Below, piece after piece: positions 54,878-64,000 of a stretch of DNA of 64,000 nucleotides. The notes beneath the pieces were generated by a model. The model searched no databases. It had not been told where the DNA came from and was given only the letters and a program-made list of their open reading frames with translations. The DNA is from Lamellibrachia satsuma (lineage: Eukaryota; Annelida; Polychaeta; Sabellida; Siboglinidae): the NCBI GenBank assembly GCA_033239005.1, contig BSQZ01000006.1, forward strand, positions 6,933,501-6,997,500, read 5' to 3'. Position 1 is the stretch's first letter; each line of letters starts with the position of its first letter. Position numbers and translations under genes: made by a program.

Positions 54878-55815
54878 GTTGCTGCTCTGTCACTTCCACC
54901 TACTGCAAGCAAAGTGGCGCTGGTTGTGGGATTCAAAGAATCACACCAAGAAAGAAGACAGAGCCCATCTCCTGCAGTTGTTTAAGCCGATGCTGTATGC
55001 AAGAAGTCACGATGCATGAACTGTGTGAAAAAGCTACGAAAACAGACGTTGTTGCACTGTCGTATCCCGGCTTCGTTGCACACGTTGCAGCTATCTTCGA
55101 CACACGCTCGTGTCGGGCTACCGTGGACCGACTCGACCTTCCAACACGGGGAAACAACACAACAGCGTACTGTGAGGCAGCCAGCGAATCCTGAAAGACA
55201 GATCGTTTACAGGTTGAAGGCATTCAACGTTGTGCAGCTGACAGCCTTCATCACGACACGTCTCGAGGACTACTACGTACAAAAGCTGGTCGATGTCACC
55301 TACAATCGACTGTCCGGCCACAACATCGTTTCCCGGTTTTACCAAAGTCCGAGAAATGTGCCCCTGGACACAACTGAACGTGTCATTGATGGCCACTGCA
55401 AGGTCGGCAGTGGGTCGGGGCACGAAACCTACGATTTAGATGTACACGTCGGCCTGTGTACACGTCGGCCTGTGTACACGTCGGCCTGTGTACACGTCGG
55501 CCTGTGTACACGTCGGCCTGTGTACACGTCGGCCTGTGTACACGTCGGCCTGTGTACACGTCGGCCTGTTTACTTGTCAGGTGGGACGCTCTGGTGCTGC
55601 TCACGTTGACAACGATGCGTGTGACAGCGGTGTTCAAAGGGAAGACGCTCGTGACAGTGATGCTTGTGCTGGCAAAGTGTCTTGTGACATTGGCGACACC
55701 AGTGATGGTGTCACTGAGTTGTCAATTGAAAACAAATTTTACCATAGTTTTCCTCTTTGAAAACACCATATTATACCATGGTTTCCATGGTATATCATGG
55801 TATTTTACCATGGTT
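54878..55815 (+). repeat. Segment A, first copy (MULE C-terminal half)
   Basis: 938 bp matching 56399-57336 (offset 1,521) with very few differences seen, for example A at 55558 against G at 57079. Contains the transposase C-terminal half and the 16-bp array. Confidence 0.95.
55440..55573. repeat. 16-bp tandem repeat, about 8 copies
   Basis: Unit TGTACACGTCGGCCTG, 16 bp; repeated in A' at 56961-57094. Confidence 0.95.
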
Positions 55816-55816
55816 G

Positions 55817-56398
55817 ATGTACACATTGCCTACGTGCGAGGGACAGCTTAATCTCTTCCAGGAAACCTTGGACTATTTACTGGGCACGTGTTTTCCGTAC
55901 AAGTCTGTGTCACGTCATAACAGATAAGCCATGGATCACAGATGGCTTCCGACACCTGATCAGACAACGACAACGTGCTAGTATGTCTGGTGACATGGAA
56001 CAGGCCAGAAGACTGAGGAATTTGATGAATCGCACAGCGCCATAATTGCGCCACCAGTTGTACCAATCAAAAATCGCAACACTCGAGGAATCATCGACAC
56101 GTGACTGGTGAAAACACACAAAGCCTCTCATGGGAACGTCTGGCAGCCGCAATGAAATGCAGGGGCTGGCCAATAAATACACTAATGGGGATATGGACAG
56201 CTTGGTCAACTATATGAATGGGTTCTTTGTGTCAGTGTATGAAGACACTATGATTGTAGTCCTCTCACCCAATGTTTGACGCCGACGAACCATTGCCAGC
56301 TGAGTTCATTATCAGCGTGACAGATACAGAGGTGGCACTTGAAAAGGTAAAGGTTAATAAAGCCACTGTCGCCATGTTGCAAAACGGGAATATGGGAA
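55817..56398 (+). repeat. Segment B, displaced copy of retrotransposon sequence
   Basis: About 583 bp matching 60259-60841 (offset 4,442), identical by eye. It is the linker between endonuclease and RT of the CR1-group element at 58-62 kb (YMNGFFVSVYEDTMIVV, VALEKVKVNKAT), here stranded between two copies of A. Confidence 0.95.
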
Positions 56399-57336
56399 GT
56401 TGCTGCTCTGTCACTTCCACCTACTGCAAGCAAAGTGGCGCTGGTTGTGGGATTCAAAGAATCACACCAAGAAAGAAGACAGAGCCCATCTCCTGCAGTT
56501 GTTTAAGCCGATGCTGTATGCAAGAAGTCACGATGCATGAACTGTGTGAAAAAGCTACGAAAACAGACGTTGTTGCACTGTCGTATCCCGGCTTCGTTGC
56601 ACACGTTGCAGCTATCTTCGACACACGCTCGTGTCGGGCTACCGTGGACCGACTCGACCTTCCAACACGGGGAAACAACACAACAGCGTACTGTGAGGCA
56701 GCCAGCGAATCCTGAAAGACAGATCGTTTACAGGTTGAAGGCATTCAACGTTGTGCAGCTGACAGCCTTCATCACGACACGTCTCGAGGACTACTACGTA
56801 CAAAAGCTGGTCGATGTCACCTACAATCGACTGTCCGGCCACAACATCGTTTCCCGGTTTTACCAAAGTCCGAGAAATGTGCCCCTGGACACAACTGAAC
56901 GTGTCATTGATGGCCACTGCAAGGTCGGCAGTGGGTCGGGGCACGAAACCTACGATTTAGATGTACACGTCGGCCTGTGTACACGTCGGCCTGTGTACAC
57001 GTCGGCCTGTGTACACGTCGGCCTGTGTACACGTCGGCCTGTGTACACGTCGGCCTGTGTACACGTCGGCCTGTGTACGCGTCGGCCTGTTTACTTGTCA
57101 GGTGGGACGCTCTGGTGCTGCTCACGTTGACAACGATGCGTGTGACAGCGGTGTTCAAAGGGAAGACGCTCGTGACAGTGATGCTTGTGCTGGCAAAGTG
57201 TCTTGTGACATTGGCGACACCAGTGATGGTGTCACTGAGTTGTCAATTGAAAACAAATTTTACCATAGTTTTCCTCTTTGAAAACACCATATTATACCAT
57301 GGTTTCCATGGTATATCATGGTATTTTACCATGGTT
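56399..57336 (+). repeat. Segment A', second copy
   Basis: Copy of 54878-55815, followed by what looks like the original downstream sequence of the transposase gene (tail to 57785). Confidence 0.95.
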
Positions 57337-58259
57337 TACCCTTTTTCAATACACCATGGTATTTACCATGGAATACGATGATATATAAGGAAAGGCGATG
57401 AAAGTGATGCAAAGTGAAACGGCCTTCCCTCCACATCGGTGTACAACCAACATCAGTGCCACGGAGGCATCGAACGCCTCAACACAACCAGGCATCTGTG
57501 AACAAGGTGGAGAACAGCGACGATGACGTCGACATGCCAGATGGTCCACGTGTTCTCCAGATGTCGACAATGATTGGTGTCCAGCCTACTGCCACAGTCC
57601 GTCGCAAGATGGCATGTGGTGGTCAAAAGCGACTGTCCGCTGGGAGGCCATGCAAGGTATCATTCTCAGGGCAGCCCGCTCACTGCAAGCGTCCCCGACA
57701 ACAGTCAGCCATGCACCTGCCACCAACGAAACGACAGCGAGTGGCTGCACCCCATAACTTTGGAAACTGTGCGTTCATTGGGTAAAACCCACTAGTCACA
57801 AGTGATGAGAACACTCCGTTCATTAATGTTAGTTACGGTGTTTTCCTCTAATATAGCCAATTGGGTGTGATCCACGTTCACCATGAAATACATTTACAGG
57901 GCGTGGTTTGTTTACATTTGATACCTGATATTATACTACGTTAAAGAGTAAAGGCCGTGGTCAGACTGACCGACCCAGGCCAATTGGAAGAAAACTTTAT
58001 GCGGATATCGGTGTGTACTTTTAAATACAATTTTAATGTCAAATTGAGCGAGGTTTGAAGGGATTGTGGACGTACCACCCTATATCGCCCAGTGACGGTT
58101 GAATGCACATTCATACGAGTGGTCAACGACATAGGCCAACGTCACGCTTAAGCAACCACTGGGGTAACTCGCCGGCCGTCACGCGCCAGTGCTGCTTGGC
58201 GTCTCGATGATGAACACGACACGAGCTAAGCGTTTCACCCCACTGCATAGCTTTCTGTA

Positions 58260-59600
58260 TTCCACAGTGCAAACACAAAGGAAAGCATGGTAAATGCCAC
58301 CTGTGCCAGCTGTGGGTCCACTACGAATGCGTTGGCGAACAGCCAGAGACGATCATTGGCGTGTGGAATGGTCATGCTTGCAGACAACTGCAAAGTTTTG
58401 TGAAGCAATTGGTGGACAAAGTATTCAATCTCGAAGAGACAATGCTACAGCTAAAAGAAAACAACGTTAATCAAACTGGTGAAGGTGAAAGGCAAATGAT
58501 ACCATCAGGGATTAAAAAAATTGTGCTCTGGTCGAACAAGTAATATTTCTTCGCGATGAAATAAACCATGGCAACGAAATCAGAGCGACGAATGACAAAG
58601 TTGACCAACTTCGTCGGACCAGGCAAATCTGAGTCAGGCGCTTAGGCGATACGCGAATTTTATGTCGCAGTAACAAGTGGGAAGACAAAGGCAGAGTTGT
58701 CATGCTTGATGATCAGATTGTACGAGACATCCACAAGGTCACCACTGCGGACAATGAACCGTTAGCCTTGCACGCTACATCTAGGGCTACGACAAAGGAC
58801 TTATTAATTGCTGTCCAGTGGAGTGAGGTGTGCAAAGAGGCTGATGAACTCACTATCATTTGTAGCGAGGTAGTCATGGATGATGCGGACATAACTCAAG
58901 TGAAGCAGGACTTCAGCGACCTCATCACCAGTGCAACGGAGAACATCAGCAGTGTGACGATCAGCAGTGTCTTGCTTAATACAACAGGGGCACGCGATGA
59001 AAGGATTAAGGAAATTAACAATTTCCTGAAAGATAAGAGTCGCGACCCGGGTGCCCGGTTCGTAGACAACGACCAGAGTTTCCTGTTCCGCGATGGATCG
59101 TGCGACACGTCAGCCTTCCAGACAACGTTAATGAGCAACGTCTCACGAGCGGCTAGTAATCATCGCGAAGACGGAGCTCAACGGGATCTTCTTCGCAGAG
59201 GGACTGCAATATGCCAAGACGGACCGACTAGTAACAGGCCGCCGAAACAGGGCCGCAGCGGGCCGGCGAGTCGTCCCTCGTCTCAGGGGCCGCAGTACGC
59301 TGAGACCGACTGGCAGAAGGCCGCCGAAAATGGTCCGCAGCTCTCCGGATAGTGGTCCTGCTGATGCAGTGGGGAGCATAGCTGCTGGCCACTTACGTAT
59401 TTCTGGCCAGTATAGCAAGTGTGAGGAAACAAATCATGTCACCAAAACATGTCGACATGAGTATGCTGTGTCATGCGTTGTCTGTGGTCAGAAGGCCACA
59501 AGAGCCAACATCGCACGAAGAGGGACTAGGAAAGAGGCCGGAATAACCCGGCCATGCCACGTATTGAAAGTGGTGTGCTCAACATGTAGTCTGTAATCAC
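58260..59600 (+). pseudogene. ORF1: PHD finger, esterase, zinc knuckles
   Basis: CIPQCKHKGKHGKCHLCQLW then VHYECVG gives Cys/His spacing of a PHD finger. A coiled-coil-like stretch follows (NLEETMLQLKENN). From 58702 an esterase-like region reads MLDDQIVRDIHKVTTAD, ENISSVTISSVLL, IKEINNFLKDKSRDPGARFV, DNDQSFLFRDGSCD; the usual GDS serine motif appears as LDDQ. Zinc knuckles follow (CEETNHVTKTCRH, CVVCGQKA). ORF1 proteins of this kind bind the element RNA; the esterase's role is unclear. Frameshifts lie near 58550 and 59350. Confidence 0.7.
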
Positions 59601-60258
59601 CCGTTGCCGTAGCGTATCACAACACAGAACATCAGGTGTGAATGCAGACAATTTAGTCACGCTCACGAACTGTTCGCGGTGGAGCCTACCAGGGCTTTTG
59701 AATGTCAAGACAGGAAATGGCGTGTTATGTGGCAGAGACCATAGTGTATGATCGGTGGCATGATATTGAAGATGATGAGCACGAAGTGCTATGGATTAGA
59801 TTGAAGCTCAAGAAACTACCAAGAATATACTCGTGTATTATTAAAGCGTGCATCTACCACCCACCTGGTGCTGACAACGGCTTGTTGCGGGAGTACATGA
59901 TAACTAGTCTGGACACCGTGTTGCGACGTAGCCCAGCTGTGGTGTTATTTTAAGTGGAGATTTTTAATCAATTCAAGGACTCGTTTTTATGAATACATTA
60001 TATACACGAGCAACTTGTTAAGACAGCCACACCTAATCGTGCAATATTAGACAAAATGTGATCTAACAAGTCACCTGTGTACGGTTGTCCAACAGTGCTT
60101 CACGGAGTGGGAACATCAGACCACAAGATGGTGTCACTGGTCCCATCGTGTTTCCCAACACTCGACACGGGCTGGTCCAGAGCATCGTTACCAGGCGCAT
60201 GGGTAACAATGAACGAGCAATGTTTACTTCAGCGCTGTCACGTACCAGATGGAAGTAT

Positions 60259-60841
60259 ATGTACACATTGCCTACGTGCGAGGGACAGCTTAATCTCTTC
60301 CAGGAAACCTTGGACTATTTACTGGGCACGTGTTTTCCGTACAAGTCTGTGTCACGTCATAACAGATAAGCCATGGATCACAGATGGCTTCCGACACCTG
60401 ATCAGACAACGACAACGTGCTAGTATGTCTGGTGACATGGAACAGGCCAGAAGACTGAGGAATTTGATGAATCGCACAGCGCCATAATTGCGCCACCAGT
60501 TGTACCAATCAAAAATCGCAACACTCGAGGAATCATCGACACGTGACTGGTGAAAACACACAAAGCCTCTCATGGGAACGTCTGGCAGCCGCAATGAAAT
60601 GCAGGGGCTGGCCAATAAATACACTAATGGGGATATGGACAGCTTGGTCAACTATATGAATGGGTTCTTTGTGTCAGTGTATGAAGACACTATGATTGTA
60701 GTCCTCTCACCCAATGTTTGACGCCGACGAACCATTGCCAGCTGAGTTCATTATCAGCGTGACAGATACAGAGGTGGCACTTGAAAAGGTAAAGGTTAAT
60801 AAAGCCACTGTCGCCATGTTGCAAAACGGGAATATGGGAAG
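60259..60841 (+). repeat. Segment B', native copy in the CR1-group element
   Basis: The source context of B. It is flanked by endonuclease sequence on the left and the ~230-bp insertion block on the right. Confidence 0.95.
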
Positions 60842-61261
60842 GGGAATCCCGGGGATTACCCCTTCATAATGACTAATCTAACCACGTGACAGCTTTACGC
60901 GCGTTCTTAGAAAGAAGTAGGTCATGCGCGCTACAAGAAACCCGCTTTGCTTAGTTTTACGCAGCTACTTGGCTAAGCAAGAATTGGAGTTCACGCACAT
61001 GCGTGGGGCTAAGTAACCGCGTAGTTTAAGTAGGCGGCATGAAACCGGACCGGACAACATTCCGCCATGGGTATTAAAAGACTTTTAGCACCTTCGCGCG
61101 GCACCGGTCACAGCCATCTTTAACAGCTCACTCAGGGAAGGAGTGCTACCCAAGCTATGGAAGTCAGCAACTGTTATTCCGTTGCCAAAGAAACACCCAC
61201 CAGACACAGTGGAAAATGACATTAGACTAGACCTCTATCGCTGACTCCAATTCTGGCTAAG

Positions 61262-61828
61262 ATGTTTGAGTCACTTGTGTTGAAGTGGGTGGATATTTGT
61301 GTTAAACCTCAGATTGATAATAATCAGTTCGGAGGTGTGGCAGGGACTTGTACTACTGATGTTCTGGTTGAAATGCTCCACAAGTGGTATGACGTCACTG
61401 GTGTAACGGGCAATTTTGTGAGAATGTTATTTCTGGACTACAGGAAAGCATTTGATCTAATTAATCAGGATATATTAATCGATAAACTGATCACAATGGA
61501 ATTACCAGCACATCTAGTTCGATGGTTGGCAGCGTTTCTCCTAGACCGTGAGCAGAGAGTTAAGATCGGGGACGCTGTATCAAGACTAGGCTACCCTAAT
61601 GGAGGCGTTCCCCAGGGAACTTTGTCTGGACCTAAACACTTTTTGGTCCATATCAGTGATTTACGAACACCTTGCCCTATCTACAAATATGTAGATGACA
61701 GCACAATATTTGAAATATGCAGCCAAATCAGAGTATCTGTCATACAGGATTCCGCTAATATTACTGCGCAGTGGTCTAGCGATAACGAGAAAGACAAAAT
61801 AAGTGGTTTTATGTTTCCGAAAAGATAG
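61262..61828 (+). pseudogene. ORF2 reverse transcriptase domain
   Basis: 188 codons: NNQFGGVAGTCTTDVLVEML, LFLDYRKAFDLINQDIL (motif A), NGGVPQGTLSGPKHFLVHIS and the catalytic YVDD in YKYVDDSTIFE. Truncated after DKISGF. The variant YVDD and GTLSGP are family traits. Confidence 0.8.
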
Positions 61829-62640
61829 AACGTATGTTGAATATCTGCTGTGTATTTATATCAATGGGACTGATATTGAAAGAGTTACTCAAACAAAAGT
61901 TCTCGGTGTAACTATAATTATCATCTGATTTAAGTTGCAATGCACATGTAGATGAAATAGTTGCAAAGGCGAGGAAAAGGGTGCATATGATCTATCAGTT
62001 GAAACGTGCTGGAATCAATAAAAATTATTTGGTTAGAATCAATGTATCTGTGATCAGACCAGTAGGTGTCTCAAACTATATTTCCTGGTTTTACCTACGA
62101 GGATATTCTGCAAACTGAATAAGCTACTACCGGACACTCTAATGGTTTCATATGCTCTGAGATTATTTAACGAGCTACCCGTTCCAATGGCCTACACAAA
62201 TCGCTACACAAACTCGTTAATACCATGGTGTTTGGTACACCGTCAAAACACGTAAATGGTTTATCAGGTATTTTTAACATACAATTTTAATATCTTAAGT
62301 TATTTATTTATTTTCATTTTAATGTAATTTAATTATGTTGATTAGAATGAAGTTTATTAATGTAATTATAATGATACACTCAGTTTTAATATGAAGTGCC
62401 TACGATTGAGTGTATTGCGTTTACGGTTCGTTTTAGTGAATGTATAGTGTAATTGCATTAGTGTAATTACATTAGTGTAATTGCATTAGTGTAAATACTG
62501 TTATTATGTACAAAATGTGCAATGATTATTTTAACGTAATTTCCGGTGTTTTATAACATATTTATACTTGCGTGGCTTTGTGTATTTTATCGAGACTGTA
62601 TGTACAATCTAACTGAAAAGTTGCCAATAATAAACTGATT

Positions 62641-64000
62641 CTGCTCTGAATTGGTCTACCAGTTGTTGGGTATAAATAATGGCTAAATAATATGTTACTG
62701 TTTCAATAGAAGTCCCATATAAAAATACATTGCTTTTTTATTAGTAAGCTATCAAAATGTATATTAAAACTACCTATGTTTGAGTCAATCGTTTGTAGAA
62801 TACCCCAATAACAGTGAATTTTTCATTTGTTCATTTGACCTCAAAGAAAATTCATGCATTGTGAAGTTTCAATGTCTATCATTAAATCATCTTTGTGTTT
62901 GAATTAATTTGTTAACAACATAATCTAATCATCCACGTTGTCTTAACTGTTCTTTGGTTAGATAGAACTGTATAGTCTGTGATATTATAAATACGAAATA
63001 AATGACGCGCTCCTCCACGTAGGTTTTTAACTGTTCTTGGGTTAGATAGAAGTGTATAATCTATGATATTATAAATATTGGTTTTTGTGTGCATTTTCTA
63101 CACAGTTAATTGTTCATTTTGTTCATTTTGACCTCGACGAAAATTCACGCAAATTGAAGTTTCAGTGTCTATCATTAAATTATCTCCGTTTTAATTAATA
63201 TGTTCACAGCATACAGTCTAATCCTCCACCTTTTGTTACCTGTTTTTGGGTTAGATAGAAGTTTTAATTATATAATATTATAAATATCGTTTTTTTAGTA
63301 TTAATCCAATTTTGGTTAGCCCTATGCAATCAAACTTTAAATGTAATGATTTCTGAAACTTACTGACAATGTGGAAAAGTTCTTGTGCGAGCCATCACTA
63401 ATGTAAACTATTATATTGTATTAATTTAGTATTGTGAGTTTATTCAACATGATAGGTCAGCCTTGAATGTTTGTACATGTCGGGCATTAAAATTAACTGC
63501 CAGTTGGGATTTAAATTTGAACTGCATTTTGCTATGATATTCTTACCAGTTATATTTATTTCGATAACTCTATTGAAGAATATAATCTATTGTTGCAAAC
63601 ACATCAAGTTATCATTATAATTTTATTATTAAAAAATACGTTTCCATTATTAAGTAAAGATAATGTAAAACAGCTAGCTTTTACACAACTGCGTGTGCGA
63701 TGTATTTTGGTCATTATAAAGAAAACGAACAATTGTTACGTTGACTATAAAATATATTTTTTATTGTGTGAATTGTGCCAATGTAAACGCTGTGTAATGT
63801 ACACTTATATATATATTATTTAGTTGCGACAGTAGTTAAGGAGTGGTGATGACCAAGCAAATGAGGCGCCCAGTAAATGAAGGTCACGTCACTTCTGGTC
63901 ACAGAGCCTTCTAGGTAGCCTGAGCGCCCTCTAGCGGTGATCTATAACCCTATCCGTAACCCTAACCGCCCTAACCCCAACTTTTTGACGTGGCGAGCTA
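62641..64000. other. AT-rich sequence with a diverged direct duplication
   Basis: No gene. Phrases such as GTCTATCATTAAAT, GGGTTAGATAGAAGT and GATATTATAAATA recur at about 62875-62990, 63020-63090 and 63165-63285, i.e. an old direct duplication. The last 60 bp hold degenerate CCCTAAC-like text. Confidence 0.5.

Larger units (their letters stand above)
54290..57785 (+). pseudogene. MULE-type transposase, rearranged
   Basis: The N-terminal part has GGKSLLDTLKQQAESL (about 54310), partly duplicated. The core is VVFVDSSGNMDRQNCRVFVF (about 54620-54680), with the first catalytic Asp, followed by STLTEAFTPMQSILPEDAFH. Past 54878 the frame changes: HFHLLQAKWRWLWDSKNHTK, then LDLPTRGNNTTAYCEAASES, then LKAFNVVQLTAFITTRLEDY. 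The tail at 57414-57785 is GVQPTATVRRKMACGG and KRQRVAAPHN. These are Mutator-like transposases of the kind common in invertebrates. Multiple frameshifts, two small arrays and the A/A' duplication break it. No terminal repeats found. Confidence 0.65.
57900..62640 (+). mobile_element. CR1-group non-LTR retrotransposon with PHD/esterase ORF1
   Basis: ORF1 pieces are a PHD-like finger (58260-58380), an SGNH-esterase-like domain (58702-59150) and zinc knuckles (59400-59540). ORF2 pieces are an endonuclease (59700-60200, IYHPPGADNGLLREYMITSL; GTSDHKMV), a linker, an RT (61262-61828) and a C-terminal scrap (to about 62250, LLPDTLMVSYALR). The 3' UTR is AT-rich to about 62640 (AATAAACTGATTC). A ~230-bp non-coding block (about 60815-61045) splits the RT N-terminus. 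Dead copy, with internal deletions in endonuclease and C-terminus. Left boundary uncertain. Confidence 0.8.

Noticed and set aside
55383..55637. Short ORFs with VYTGRRVHRPTCTQAD-type repeats
   Set aside because: Artefact of the 16-bp tandem repeat; mirrored in the duplicate at 56904-57158.
63940..64000. Telomeric CCCTAA repeats
   Set aside because: Only a few degenerate CCCTAAC-like phrases, no regular hexamer array.

Overview
This is animal genomic DNA, most likely from a marine invertebrate. That is inferred from the mix of repeat families (CR1/L2-group non-LTR elements, DIRS, Gypsy, hAT, Harbinger, MULE, a Polinton/adintovirus-like element), from GT-AG-bounded exon candidates, and from long minisatellites. 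I cannot name the species. No complete, intact host gene is visible. Nearly everything recognisable is a mobile element, usually broken, often with one element nested in another.

Layout. 1-5925: a decayed non-LTR retrotransposon cut by three later insertions (a 602-bp block with an 8-bp duplication, a 1,315-bp hAT-type element, a 1,321-bp solo LTR carrying a 74-bp array). 6107-7262: a 23-bp minisatellite. 7480-8150: a worn non-LTR fragment. 9284-9364: a splice-bounded exon candidate. 9640-13020: an almost complete L2/CR1-group non-LTR element on the minus strand. 14400-22610: an endogenous Polinton/adintovirus-like element, all genes on +, with protein-primed DNA polymerase B, packaging ATPase, a zinc-ribbon plus phospholipase-A2-like protein, a chromodomain integrase, a zinc-ribbon gene, three small late-type genes and the start of a probable capsid gene. 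Its right part is deleted and most genes carry stops or frameshifts. Several of its start codons abut the motif TATA(A/G)TATA.

22450-34500: duplications, minisatellites, retroelement scraps, and the few pieces that could be host gene (a TPR exon at 29610; two phase-compatible exon candidates at 31424 and 32089). 35440-38120: a DIRS-type tyrosine-recombinase retroelement (minus) whose middle is replaced by a 46-bp minisatellite. 38690-41400: a 2.7-kb, 27-bp minisatellite. 42650-44642: a non-autonomous DNA transposon with about 28-bp inverted ends and an internal 56-bp array. 44768-47478: a CR1 element (minus).

48400-51855: two more minisatellites. 51890-54200: a Gypsy pol remnant split by a Harbinger-type element that still carries a MADF-domain exon. 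54290-57785: a MULE-type transposase. 57900-62640: a CR1-group element with PHD, esterase and zinc-knuckle ORF1 and an EN-RT ORF2. These last two are linked by an A-B-A'-X-B' duplication (938- and 583-bp blocks, nearly identical) that suggests a recent 4.4-kb tandem duplication followed by a deletion, or an assembly artefact. 62640-64000: AT-rich DNA with a diverged duplication.

Two general themes stand out. Tandem arrays have grown inside mobile elements again and again, often breaking their reading frames. Nested insertions can be resolved to the base because the interrupted reading frame rejoins across the target-site duplication.
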